From the NCBI RefSeq assembly GCF_012641275.1, contig NZ_JABAIA010000002.1, forward strand, positions 1 to 64,000: a stretch of DNA of 64,000 bases, given 5' to 3'. Of the stretch, positions 29,448-38,559 are shown in pieces. This DNA comes from Chitinophaga varians. Its GTDB lineage: Bacteria; Bacteroidota; Bacteroidia; Chitinophagales; Chitinophagaceae. A program made the translations under genes and the position numbers. Within the stretch, counting starts at the first letter, position 1, and every line of letters begins with the position of its first letter. Below the pieces are notes generated by a model, which worked only from the letters and a program-made list of their open reading frames with translations, had not been told where the DNA came from and ran no database searches.

Positions 29448-32063
29448 ATGCACGCTAACTACAGGAAACTGTTATGGCTACTGCCATGCGTAGCCCTCTT
29501 TACATCCGTTGATGTAATGGCGCAATCGAAAAAGAAACGTAGCTGGCTTTTCGGCAGGAAAACACCTGTCGTTGTTGCCGATACGACCGCCAAAAAGAAA
29601 CCCGATACCAAAGGACTGAAACCTTACAAGGAAGTAATTACTGCCGATGCTGTCACTGTCGACGGGCTTTTTAAGGTTCACCGGGTGAAGACAGACTATT
29701 ACTTTGAAATCCCCCTGAAACTGGCCGGCCGGCAGATACTGGTGGTAAACAAACTGTCCAAAGTACCGGAGCAGCTGAATGAAGCGGGTGTCAACAAAGG
29801 AATGAACTATGCCAATATGGTCATCGCTTTTGAAAGAGATACCCTGCTGAATAAAATTTTCCTGCGCAAGCAGAACCCTTTCCTGGAAGTACCTGCCAGC
29901 AACGCTATTGCACAGTCGGTGGCCGATAACTTCATCCCGTCACTGATCGATCAGTTTAAGATAGAAGCATATAATAAAGACACCACCGCTTTTGTGGTGA
30001 ATGTCTCCAAACTGTTTGATGGCTCCAACAGCAGCATCAACAACGTTTTTGAGTCACTGGGCCTGCCGGGTTCCCCTATTAAGGACCTGTCCCGCATTCG
30101 TGGCATCAAATCTTTTCAGGACAATATCGTGGCCAAATCGGAGCTGACCGCCAAAATCACCGGCGTGGAAATATCCATTGAAACCACTACCAACCTGGTA
30201 CTGCTCAGCGAAGAGCCCATGAAGGCCCGTTTCGCCGACAGAAGAGTAGGCCTGTTTACCACGCCCCGCTGGTATTTCAGCGATGCACAGCATAAGCTGG
30301 AACAAAGAGAGCTGATCACCCGCTGGAGACTGGAGCCGAAACCGGAAGACATGCAGCGGTACCTGAACGGTGAACTGGTAGAGCCAAAGAAACCGATCGT
30401 ATATTATATCGATGCCAGCACGCCTGCCCAGTGGCGTCCCTATATCAAAGCCGGTATTGAAGACTGGCAGAAAGCTTTTGAAGCGGCCGGTTTCAAAAAC
30501 GCTATTATCGCGAAAGATGCGCCGGTGAATGATCCTGACTTTGACGGGGATGACGCCCGCTACTCTGTAGTGACCTACGCCGCTTCAGCCAAAGCCAATG
30601 CCATGGGCCCTTCCGTCATAGATCCCCGCTCCGGAGAAATCCTTGAATCGGACATCATCTGGTGGCACAATGTGATGAGCACCCTGCATTCCTGGATTCG
30701 TATCCAGACAGGCGCCATCGATCCGCGTGCCCGTGGCAACCACTTCAGTGATTCGCTGATGGGCCACGCTATCCGCTTTGTGTCCAGCCATGAAGTAGGG
30801 CATACTTTGGGCCTGCAACATAATATGGGCAGCTCTTTCGCCTTTGACGTGGACTCGCTGCGTTCTCCGGGATTTACTTCCCGCATGGGCGGTACGGCGC
30901 CGTCTATCATGGACTACGCCCGTTTTAACTATGTAGCGCAGCCCGGTGATAACGTGACGCAGATCACGCCCGCCATCGGCGTATACGATAAATTCGCCAT
31001 CGGATGGGCTTACCGTTATACCGGTAAAAATCCCCACGAAGAACTGCCGGAACTGAACAAACAGTTACGCGCACACGAAAACGATCCGCTTTATGCTTTC
31101 GGCGAACAACAGGATATCCGCGATGCCATTGATCCCCGCGCACAAATAGAAGATCTCGGCAACGACGCGGTGAAAGCCAGCCGCTATGGCTTGCAGAACC
31201 TGAAACGTATTGTACCGCAAATCCTCAGCTGGACCCGCGAAGAGGGCCACACCTACGATGAAGCCGGTAAAATGCTTAACAGCGCTATCGGCCAGTGGAA
31301 CCAATACGGCTACCACGTAATGGCCAATGTAGGCGGTATATATGTTACACCGACTGTTTTCGGTCAGCAGCAGAACAGCTACGTGCACGTGCCCAAAAAG
31401 AAACAGCAGGAAGCTGTTAAATACCTGCTGGAAGAAGTGTTTAACACACCGGCATGGCTGTTTAAAAATGAGATCTACGCTAAAAGTTATCCGATCAAGG
31501 AGAGCCCTATCGGAAATATGGAGTATGGCGCCCTCGTATATGCGAAAGGGTTACAGTCCTACTTCTTCTATGACCTGCTGCGCGATGAACGCCTGTCCCG
31601 TATGATGGAGAACGAAGCGGCCAACGGCTCCGCAGCTTACACCGTGTCTGACCTGATGCATGATATGCATAACGGCATGTTCGCCAAAACCATCAAAGGC
31701 CAGCCGCTGGACATCTTCGAGCGTAACAGCCAGAAAGGCTTCGTGGACGCGCTGATCGTGAGCATCGATAAATCTGTTGCCCGTCCGGACGCGAAGAAGT
31801 TACAGGAAGAATTTGCGCCGGCGGACCTGCATAATTTCTGCTCTTTTGCCTTGCAGCCGCAGCAAAAAGAGACAGAACGTGCCTCCCGTAACCTGCAGTA
31901 TTTCTCTATTCATCGTGTATCTGATGCCGTTAGTGCCAAGCGGGGAGAGATGGTGCGTCTGCTGCAACTGCTCAATAGCCGCAAAAACAGCAGCGACCGC
32001 GCTACTGCCGATCACTACAATGACCTGATCATCCGTATACAACAAGCGCTTAACAACAAATAA
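29448..32063 (+). CDS. Secreted zinc-dependent metalloprotease (DUF5117/DUF5118 family)
   Basis: Protein of 871 residues with a signal peptide (LLWLLPCVALFTSVDVMAQ). A basic stretch (KKKRSWLFGRK) precedes the DUF5118/DUF5117-type beta-rich regions, and the catalytic zinc motif is HEVGHTLGLQH near residue 450, the metzincin-like HExxHxxGxxH. A SIMDYARFNYVAQPGD segment follows, as expected for a Met-turn region. It is probably exported to the periplasm or surface. It is the first gene of an operon with SusC (33 nt downstream) and SusD, suggesting proteolysis of a protein substrate followed by peptide uptake. Confidence 0.88.
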   Translation: MHANYRKLLWLLPCVALFTSVDVMAQSKKKRSWLFGRKTPVVVADTTAKKKPDTKGLKPYKEVITADAVTVDGLFKVHRVKTDYYFEIPLKLAGRQILVVNKLSKVPEQLNEAGVNKGMNYANMVIAFERDTLLNKIFLRKQNPFLEVPASNAIAQSVADNFIPSLIDQFKIEAYNKDTTAFVVNVSKLFDGSNSSINNVFESLGLPGSPIKDLSRIRGIKSFQDNIVAKSELTAKITGVEISIETTTNLVLLSEEPMKARFADRRVGLFTTPRWYFSDAQHKLEQRELITRWRLEPKPEDMQRYLNGELVEPKKPIVYYIDASTPAQWRPYIKAGIEDWQKAFEAAGFKNAIIAKDAPVNDPDFDGDDARYSVVTYAASAKANAMGPSVIDPRSGEILESDIIWWHNVMSTLHSWIRIQTGAIDPRARGNHFSDSLMGHAIRFVSSHEVGHTLGLQHNMGSSFAFDVDSLRSPGFTSRMGGTAPSIMDYARFNYVAQPGDNVTQITPAIGVYDKFAIGWAYRYTGKNPHEELPELNKQLRAHENDPLYAFGEQQDIRDAIDPRAQIEDLGNDAVKASRYGLQNLKRIVPQILSWTREEGHTYDEAGKMLNSAIGQWNQYGYHVMANVGGIYVTPTVFGQQQNSYVHVPKKKQQEAVKYLLEEVFNTPAWLFKNEIYAKSYPIKESPIGNMEYGALVYAKGLQSYFFYDLLRDERLSRMMENEAANGSAAYTVSDLMHDMHNGMFAKTIKGQPLDIFERNSQKGFVDALIVSIDKSVARPDAKKLQEEFAPADLHNFCSFALQPQQKETERASRNLQYFSIHRVSDAVSAKRGEMVRLLQLLNSRKNSSDRATADHYNDLIIRIQQALNNK

Positions 32064-32096
32064 TAAATCAATTATCAACCTGTACATCTGTCAACA

Positions 32097-35000
32097 ATGA
32101 AGAAAAATCAGATTTTGGCAAAAGTCTTTTGCCTGCTGCTGGCAGCTTGTCTTTCCCCTTTCCTGGCACAGGCGCAGAGCGCCCCGCGCGTTATTAAGGG
32201 TAAAGTCACGGATGCCACTTCCGGCGAGGCTTTGCCGGGGGTGTCCGTATATGCCGGCAATAGAACCATCGGTACCGCTACCGGTACGGAGAATGTGATC
32301 GAGAACATCAGCATCGGTGCTATCACCGATGAGAAAGGCGAATTTTCCCTGAAGCTGCCGGACTCCCTGTCTGTAAAGCAGCTGACCATCGGTTATATGG
32401 GCTACGAGACCAGACTGCTGACCCTTACCGCCAGCAACCAATATAAAGTGGGCCTGTCTTCCAGCGGTAAAAACCTGAACGAGTTTGTATTTACCGGTTA
32501 CCAGACCATTAAGAAGAATAAATCCACCGGTGCTATCGACAAGATCAGCATGGACAAAGTGGAAGTGGCCGGTGTAATGAGCGTAGAACAGATGCTGCAA
32601 GGCCAGCTCTCCGGTGTGGCTATCACGCCGCAGTCCGGCGCGCCCGGACAGGCGGCCAAAATCCGTATCCGCGGTACTTCTTCTCTTCAGGGCACACAAG
32701 ACCCGCTGTGGGTGATCGATGGACTGCCTATTGAAGGCACCAACCTGCCTACCGCTGATGACGCCAAATCTATCGATCAGCTGTATACCACTGCTATCGC
32801 CGGTTACAGCCCTTCCGATATCGAGAGCATCACCGTGCTGAAAGATGCGGCGGCTACTGCCATCTACGGCGCCCGCGCTGCCAACGGCGTGATCGTGATC
32901 ACCACTAAGTCCGGTAAGAAAAGCGAGCGGATGACCGTTAACTACCGCAACAACTTTACGTTCACGCAAAAGCCTGACCTGGGCCGTCTCAACCTGTTGA
33001 ACAGCGACCAGAAGGTAAGCCTGGAACTTGATCTGTTCAAATCAGACTTCACCTATAATGCGAACAACGGTAGTGTGTCCAAGATCCTCAATAAATACAA
33101 TGTAACACCCGAAGATCTTGCCACTAAAGGCTTTGATGGCATCAGCCCTGCCGCCCGCAACGAGATCAATGCGCTGAGAAGCATTCATACCAACTGGAAC
33201 GATCTGATCTTCCGCAGCGCTTTCACACAGGAACACAGTGTAAGCGTTTCCGGTGGTGGTGATAAATCCACTTATTATTTCAGTGGAGGGTATTATGACG
33301 AAAAAGGCGCTACCATCGGTACCGGTGCTAACCGTTATAACATCACGCTGAAAACAGATTACGATATTACCGACAAACTGAAATTCTCTGCCGGTATCTT
33401 CGCAAACCAGCGTACACAAACATCTTTCTATGCCAACCGTGCCGGTAATACCAGTCCGGTGCAATATTCCCGTCTGGCTAATCCTTATACACCGGTATAT
33501 GACGCCAATGGCAATTATGTGTATGACCGGAACATTGGCGGCGATAAGAATGTGATTGATTTCAATATACTGGAGGAACGCAAGAATACCAGCAATACCC
33601 TGAAAACGCAGTCTGTAAACACCAACTTCAAACTGGACTATGAAGTGATTCCCCGTCTGCATATCAGTTCCCAGCTGGGTATCCAGTCAGATATCACCAC
33701 CGGTGAGCAGATCGCTTTGGAGAATACTTACCTGATGCGTTTGCTGGCAGACCAGAACATGCGTTTTGATCCAGCCACCGGCACGCAGAAAACCATCCTG
33801 CCCAAAGGGGGTGTTATTACCAACACCAATCAGAACATGCAGCAGTATACGCTCAAAACCATGGCGGAATACAGCTTTAATGTGAATAAAAACCATGATT
33901 TTAACTTCATGGTGGGCAACGAGGTGAGAAGGGTAAAAGATAAATACCAGACTACCACAGGCTATGGTTTTGATCCTAAGACACTGACCACTATCCCGAT
34001 CAAGTTCCAGAATGACAATGATGCCAAAGACCTGTATACTAACAGGAACACCTATGTGGAAAACGCTTTTGTGTCTTTCTTTGGTACTGGTAGCTATACG
34101 TTAAACAACCGCTATACGCTGGGTGGTAGCATCCGTTTCGATGGTTCTGACCTGTTTGGCGTAGACCCGAAATACAAATACCTGCCGCTGTGGTCCGTGA
34201 GTGGTTTATGGCGTGTGATGGAAGAACCTTTTATGCGTAATGTACGTTTCCTCAATACCCTGAATGTGCGTGCATCCTATGGCTTGCAGGGGAACGTGGA
34301 CAAAAACACCTCTCCCTTCGTGATGGGACTTTATCGCAATGTCCCCATCCTGCCCGGAGACCCTGTGCAGGTCATCGGGGTGGATGCTCCGCCAAATGCT
34401 AAGCTCCGCTGGGAAAAAACCATCAACAAAAACATCGGTATTGACCTCAGTTTCCTGAAAAACCGGATCAGCATTACAGCAGATTACTATGATCGTCATG
34501 GTAAAGACCTGATTAACATGTATGCGCTGGCACTGGAAACCGGCTATCAGAATATGGCGGTTAACTGGGCCGAGATGCGCAACAGCGGTGTGGAAGTAAG
34601 TGTAAGCACGCGTAACATGGTCCGTAAGAATTTCCGTTGGACCACCGACTTCAATTTCTCCTATAACAAAAATACCGTGCTGCGTGAAACGCTGGCGGAC
34701 AACTCCTATTTCCCTTCCAGGGAAGGTCATCCTACCGGGACCATCTGGGGTATTGACTATGCGGGCCTCAATGAGCATGGCATGATCATGGTGAACCACG
34801 ATGGTAAAACAATGTCTTTGTCGGAGCTGTTGAAGCTGGGAGATGATTTTGCCGGCGATCCGGACCTGGGCGGCCTGTTCCCGTATTCCGGCCTGACCAA
34901 TGACCAGCAACGTGCGCTGCTGCGTAACATGGGCAACAGCGATCCGTTGTACACCGGTGGCCTGAACAACAATTTCACCTACAAGCAGTTTGATCTGTCT

Positions 35001-35468
35001 GTCGGGTTACTGTTTAACCTGGGGCAGAAAGTGAAGATACAGCCGCAATATAATCCGTTCTATTTCGATCGTGGCGCAAATACTACCACCGCTATCCTCG
35101 ACCGCTGGACGCCTTCCAACCCGAACGGGCAATATCCCGGCCTGTTTGGCAGTGGCGCACAGACACCTGAAGATGTAAGGCTGTTGGGCAACTGGCTGAA
35201 AGATAAGTACTACCAGTATGCAAGCCTGGGAATGTTTATTCGCGATGCAGGTTATGTGCGTGTTCGTAACATCACGCTGGGCTACCGTCTGACAGAAAAT
35301 GTATGCAACCGCATCCATCTGAAGGGGTTGAAGGTGACCGGCGAAGTGCGCAACCCATTTGTATTTGGTGCTAACTATGACGGCTATATGGACCCCGAAA
35401 CCATGGGCAACATCTATGCACAGCCCATTCCAAAGACATTCACCATTGGTCTGAACGCCACTTTCTAA
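32097..35468 (+). CDS. SusC/RagA-like TonB-dependent transporter
   Basis: Outer-membrane importer of 1123 residues. A signal peptide (LLLAACLSPFLAQAQ) leads into a carboxypeptidase-regulatory-like domain (IKGKVTDATSGEALPGVSV), then the plug (EQMLQGQLSGVAITPQSG, WVIDGLPIEGTN, AIYGARAANGVIVITTKSGK) and a long barrel ending FTIGLNATF with a terminal Phe. There is no STN domain, so unlike the 18.6-21.8 kb copy it is not wired to a FecR/ECF pair. Its position 33 nt after the metalloprotease and 11 nt before SusD suggests oligopeptide import. Confidence 0.92.
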   Translation: MKKNQILAKVFCLLLAACLSPFLAQAQSAPRVIKGKVTDATSGEALPGVSVYAGNRTIGTATGTENVIENISIGAITDEKGEFSLKLPDSLSVKQLTIGYMGYETRLLTLTASNQYKVGLSSSGKNLNEFVFTGYQTIKKNKSTGAIDKISMDKVEVAGVMSVEQMLQGQLSGVAITPQSGAPGQAAKIRIRGTSSLQGTQDPLWVIDGLPIEGTNLPTADDAKSIDQLYTTAIAGYSPSDIESITVLKDAAATAIYGARAANGVIVITTKSGKKSERMTVNYRNNFTFTQKPDLGRLNLLNSDQKVSLELDLFKSDFTYNANNGSVSKILNKYNVTPEDLATKGFDGISPAARNEINALRSIHTNWNDLIFRSAFTQEHSVSVSGGGDKSTYYFSGGYYDEKGATIGTGANRYNITLKTDYDITDKLKFSAGIFANQRTQTSFYANRAGNTSPVQYSRLANPYTPVYDANGNYVYDRNIGGDKNVIDFNILEERKNTSNTLKTQSVNTNFKLDYEVIPRLHISSQLGIQSDITTGEQIALENTYLMRLLADQNMRFDPATGTQKTILPKGGVITNTNQNMQQYTLKTMAEYSFNVNKNHDFNFMVGNEVRRVKDKYQTTTGYGFDPKTLTTIPIKFQNDNDAKDLYTNRNTYVENAFVSFFGTGSYTLNNRYTLGGSIRFDGSDLFGVDPKYKYLPLWSVSGLWRVMEEPFMRNVRFLNTLNVRASYGLQGNVDKNTSPFVMGLYRNVPILPGDPVQVIGVDAPPNAKLRWEKTINKNIGIDLSFLKNRISITADYYDRHGKDLINMYALALETGYQNMAVNWAEMRNSGVEVSVSTRNMVRKNFRWTTDFNFSYNKNTVLRETLADNSYFPSREGHPTGTIWGIDYAGLNEHGMIMVNHDGKTMSLSELLKLGDDFAGDPDLGGLFPYSGLTNDQQRALLRNMGNSDPLYTGGLNNNFTYKQFDLSVGLLFNLGQKVKIQPQYNPFYFDRGANTTTAILDRWTPSNPNGQYPGLFGSGAQTPEDVRLLGNWLKDKYYQYASLGMFIRDAGYVRVRNITLGYRLTENVCNRIHLKGLKVTGEVRNPFVFGANYDGYMDPETMGNIYAQPIPKTFTIGLNATF

Positions 35469-35479
35469 AACTGTAACAC

Positions 35480-36814
35480 ATGCGTAAAGTAATATATACC
35501 ACCGGATTGATCGCTGCATTGGCAGCTTTCTCCTCCTGTAAAAAATACCTGGACATTGTGCCGGTAGGGAAAGTAGTTCCCACTACGGTAGAAGACTTCC
35601 GTAAAGAACTGGATGCCGCGTATATTCTCGCCCTGGGGGATAAAGGTCTGGCTTCTTATCGTTCTGATGAATTAAAGATCAACGAAACCCGTTCCGGCGA
35701 CGTAAACCAGGTGAAGCCGAACTTTTTCTGGGAAGAAAATGAGGGAGTAAACATCGCTACCTATAACTGGAGAGATTTTTATCGACAGATATTCTATGCC
35801 AACCACCTCATTGACGCAGTAGGCGGTGCTACAGAAGGTACACAGGCGCAGATCAACCAGTTGGCAGGTGAAGCTTATCTGATAAGGGCTTATGCTCACT
35901 TTAACCTCGCCAATCTCTTTGGTAAGCCTTATAACGAGGCTACAGCCGGCACTGACAAAGCTGTCCCGGTCATTACAAAGATTGACCTGCAGAAAGCCAC
36001 CCCGCGTAATACCGTCAAAGAAACCTTTGACCAGGTGATTGCGGATGTGGAAGCGGGGCTTGCTTTGGTGAACGTAGACCAGTTCGAAACTGCATCATCC
36101 TATCGTTTCTCCAAACTCTCCGGATTGGCATTGGCCGCGCGGGTATACCTCTACACCCATCAGTGGGATAAATCCCTGACTGCCGCGAAAGCACTGCTGG
36201 AAAAGAAACCTACCCTGGCTGACTTCAATAAGAGCAACAACCTGCCTACGCTGTATAATTCTGTAGAATCCATTCAGGCGTTTGAACAGAACTACAATGC
36301 TGTTACCATCCAAACTGCGCTGGTGTCAGACAAGCTGTATGCGATGTATGACCAGGCCGGCGACCTGCGTCCGAAAGTATTCTACGGCAAAGACGCCAAA
36401 CAAAACAATACTGTTATAAAGGTAACGAACAGCAATAGCTTCCGGCAGTCTTTCCGCGTGGCGGAAATATACCTGATCGCAGCAGAAGCCGCTGCTCAGC
36501 TGAACCAGCCAGACCAGGCCCGCAACTATCTGAATGAACTGAAGAAAAACCGCCTCACACCGGCGTTTTATCAGGTAGAAGTTGCCCGTCTCGCTGCCCT
36601 CACCGGCGCTGACCTGTTAAAAGAAATACAGGACGAGCGTTTCCGCGAGCTGGCCTTCGAAGGGCACCGCTGGTTTGACCTGCGGAGGACCACACAGCCG
36701 CAGATTGTACACACTTTAAAAGGCAGAACGGTAACCCTGCAGGCAGGTGATCCGCGGTACACCATTAAAATACCTACCGATGCTATTGCCAACAACCCGC
36801 TGTTGACAGAGTAA
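35480..36814 (+). CDS. SusD/RagB-like surface lipoprotein
   Basis: Lid protein paired with the upstream SusC, 444 residues. It has a lipobox AFSSC at about residue 20, the typical mature start KKYLDIVPVG, TPR-like helices (GEAYLIRAYAHFNLANLFGKPY), and the conserved C-terminal IQDERFRELAFEGHRWFDLR element. All family landmarks are present and the length is normal for smaller members. It is the last gene of the protease-SusC-SusD operon, followed by a strong terminator at 36841. Confidence 0.92.
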   Translation: MRKVIYTTGLIAALAAFSSCKKYLDIVPVGKVVPTTVEDFRKELDAAYILALGDKGLASYRSDELKINETRSGDVNQVKPNFFWEENEGVNIATYNWRDFYRQIFYANHLIDAVGGATEGTQAQINQLAGEAYLIRAYAHFNLANLFGKPYNEATAGTDKAVPVITKIDLQKATPRNTVKETFDQVIADVEAGLALVNVDQFETASSYRFSKLSGLALAARVYLYTHQWDKSLTAAKALLEKKPTLADFNKSNNLPTLYNSVESIQAFEQNYNAVTIQTALVSDKLYAMYDQAGDLRPKVFYGKDAKQNNTVIKVTNSNSFRQSFRVAEIYLIAAEAAAQLNQPDQARNYLNELKKNRLTPAFYQVEVARLAALTGADLLKEIQDERFRELAFEGHRWFDLRRTTQPQIVHTLKGRTVTLQAGDPRYTIKIPTDAIANNPLLTE

Positions 36815-36840
36815 CGGTGAAAGTTATACAAACCAGAGAG

Positions 36841-36872
36841 AATGCCCCCGGTATGTGCCGGGGGCATTTTTA
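36841..36872 (+). terminator. Intrinsic terminator after SusD
   Basis: AATGCCCCCGG pairs perfectly with CCGGGGGCATT around loop TATGTG and is followed by T-rich sequence. It closes the metalloprotease-SusCD operon. Confidence 0.9.
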
Positions 36873-36874
36873 TG

Positions 36875-36882
36875 TATATTTG
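36875..36882 (+). promoter_or_regulatory. Putative -7 box TATATTTG before the AraC-family gene
   Basis: Matches TAnnTTTG and ends 8 nt before the ATG at 36891, directly behind the upstream terminator, so the mRNA would be nearly leaderless. No -33 TTTG at 19-21 nt is seen. Confidence 0.4.
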
Positions 36883-36890
36883 TAGACATC

Positions 36891-37757
36891 ATGTTTCACC
36901 GCTTTCCTCCCATATCCGCTCCTGTTGCCGACCCGTCTTTCCTGACCAGTAACGGCGAAATCTTCGCCAAACTGAAGCAGGAAACCGAAGCCGGCAAGCG
37001 CACTGTTTTTGTGACAGAACATACCCTCATCTTTGTTACCAAAGGAGTGAAGCTGCTGCACCTGCCAAACGAAACGGTCGAAGCCGGTCCGAATACCGTG
37101 ATATTGCTGAAGAAGGGCATTTACGTTATGGCGGAATACATAGAAGAAGGGCTGAACTTTGAAGCACTGATGTTGTTTCTGCCGGTGAAGCTTTTAAAGA
37201 GTATTGCTACCGAGCCTTTTTTTCATAGCAGTAAAACACCTTCCACGACACCATATACCGTTTTTAACGGCAACGAGCTGGTGCAGGCTTTCAAAGCCCA
37301 TCTGCGCCTGTACTTCGATAAACCGGTATTATATACCAGCCAGCTGCTGGCATTAAAACAAAGAGAAATATTATTACTGCTGATGAACGGAGTACATCAG
37401 CGGGAGGTGGTGGACTTTATCACTGCTGCGCTCAGTACCGAACCTGCTGACCTGGACGAGGTGATGCGTACGTACCTGTTGCAGCCTGTCACCCTGGAAG
37501 ACCTGGCCAGCCTCACCAACCGCAGCCTGGCTACTTTTAAGCGCGATTTCCGGCGCATATACCATATGCCGCCCCGGCAATGGATCAACGGGCAGCGGTT
37601 GCAACACGCACGGATGCTGTTGGAGAATACCCGCCTGCCGGTAGGAGAAATCGCCGGAGACTGCGGCTACGACAGTACTTCCCATTTTATCCGCATCTTT
37701 AAAAAGAAATTCGGACATACCCCGCAGGCTATACGAGCCGAAATGACGATTGATTGA
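36891..37757 (+). CDS. AraC-family transcriptional regulator
   Basis: 288 residues from the ATG at 36891 (MFHRFPPIS). An upstream in-frame ATG at 36855 falls inside the preceding terminator hairpin and is rejected. The N-terminal half is cupin-like (VFVTEHTLIFVTKGVKLLHL, then TVILLKKGIYVMAEY). The C-terminal half carries two helix-turn-helix motifs: LEDLASLTNRSLATFKRDFR, and VGEIAGDCGYDSTSHFIRIF followed by KKKFGHTPQAIR, the signature end of the family. Ligand and targets are unknown. It stands alone between the SusCD operon and an SDR gene that it may control. Confidence 0.9.
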   Translation: MFHRFPPISAPVADPSFLTSNGEIFAKLKQETEAGKRTVFVTEHTLIFVTKGVKLLHLPNETVEAGPNTVILLKKGIYVMAEYIEEGLNFEALMLFLPVKLLKSIATEPFFHSSKTPSTTPYTVFNGNELVQAFKAHLRLYFDKPVLYTSQLLALKQREILLLLMNGVHQREVVDFITAALSTEPADLDEVMRTYLLQPVTLEDLASLTNRSLATFKRDFRRIYHMPPRQWINGQRLQHARMLLENTRLPVGEIAGDCGYDSTSHFIRIFKKKFGHTPQAIRAEMTID

Positions 37758-37791
37758 GCCGTCCGGACTATCCGCCGGCTGATGCCTTCCA

Positions 37792-37799
37792 TAATTTTG
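37792..37799 (+). promoter_or_regulatory. Putative -7 box TAATTTTG before the SDR gene
   Basis: Full match to TAnnTTTG, 19 nt upstream of the ATG at 37819, which gives a short leader of about 12 nt. It implies that the SDR gene has its own promoter separate from the AraC gene. Confidence 0.4.
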
Positions 37800-37818
37800 T
37801 GTTATAAAATCATATAGC

Positions 37819-38421
37819 ATGAAAATAATATTGATAGGCGGGCACGGCACCATTGGCAAAACTGTCGCCGCAGCGCTGGCGCCCAGACATGAAGTGATCA
37901 TTGCCGGCCGCAGTAGCGGCGATATCCAGGTAGACATCTCATCTGAATCATCCATCGAAAATATGTTCCGGGAACTGAAAACCGCCGATGCCTGTATTTG
38001 CACCGCAGGTACCGGTTACTACGGCGATTTTGCTGCCATGCGCCAACAACATATGATGCCCGGCATTCAGGGTAAATTAATAGGGCAGATGAACCTTGTC
38101 CTGATCGGAAAAGACTATCTCACCGAAGGGGGCTCTTTTACGCTGACATCGGGTATTGCATCAGGGATGCCTGCTAAAAACGGCACCTGTGTGGCCATGA
38201 TCAATGGGGCGGTCAACAGTTTTGTGCTGGGCGCGTCCCAGGAGCTGAAAAGAGACCAGCGCATCAACGTGGTAAGCCCCGGCCTGGTGGAAGACAGCCT
38301 GGAACGTTATGGAGCACTGTTTCCCGGCTATAACCCGGTACCAATGCAACGGGTGGTAAATGCTTACTTACTGAGCGTGGAAGGTGCTGTGAACGGCAGG
38401 GTTATCGAAGCGCATTTTTAG
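37819..38421 (+). CDS. Atypical short-chain dehydrogenase/reductase
   Basis: 200 residues with an N-terminal Rossmann motif (IILIGGHGTIGKTVA), a conserved Asp region (GDIQVDISSESSIENMF) and the CTAGTGYYG segment corresponding to the NNAG position. The usual YxxxK catalytic pair is not in its expected place: the region after LTSGIASG reads GTCVAMINGAVNSFVLGAS, without the Tyr and Lys. A compact subgroup of SDRs has this pattern, so catalysis may differ or the protein may be a sensor (NmrA-like). Substrate unknown. The AraC gene directly upstream is a candidate regulator. Confidence 0.82.
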   Translation: MKIILIGGHGTIGKTVAAALAPRHEVIIAGRSSGDIQVDISSESSIENMFRELKTADACICTAGTGYYGDFAAMRQQHMMPGIQGKLIGQMNLVLIGKDYLTEGGSFTLTSGIASGMPAKNGTCVAMINGAVNSFVLGASQELKRDQRINVVSPGLVEDSLERYGALFPGYNPVPMQRVVNAYLLSVEGAVNGRVIEAHF

Positions 38422-38546
38422 TCATCTACCGCATTGTTAAGAGGCGTAAAGTTCTATTATATTATCGTAGCGGCAGCTTTACCAGAAAAACAGCTGCCGC
38501 TCATTTCCCACATAATCATCTGGCGTTATACTAATCTACGATGGCA

Positions 38547-38554
38547 TATCTTTG
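38547..38554 (+). promoter_or_regulatory. Putative -7 box TATCTTTG before the Crp/Fnr gene
   Basis: Perfect TAnnTTTG match ending 5 nt before the ATG at 38560, which again implies a leaderless or nearly leaderless mRNA. Confidence 0.45.
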
Positions 38555-38559
38555 CAAAG

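Noticed and set aside
32091..32969. 292-codon - strand ORF opposite the second SusC
   Set aside because: Overlaps the signal, regulatory-like and plug domains of SusC read on the + strand; no family resemblance.
36855..36890. Upstream start of the AraC-family gene
   Set aside because: The ATG lies within the terminator hairpin of the SusD gene; the promoter-like box and ATG at 36891 fit better.
38434..38559. Extended N-terminus of the Crp/Fnr regulator
   Set aside because: The extension contains the -7 box and a hydrophobic stretch foreign to the family; the barrel starts right after the ATG at 38560.
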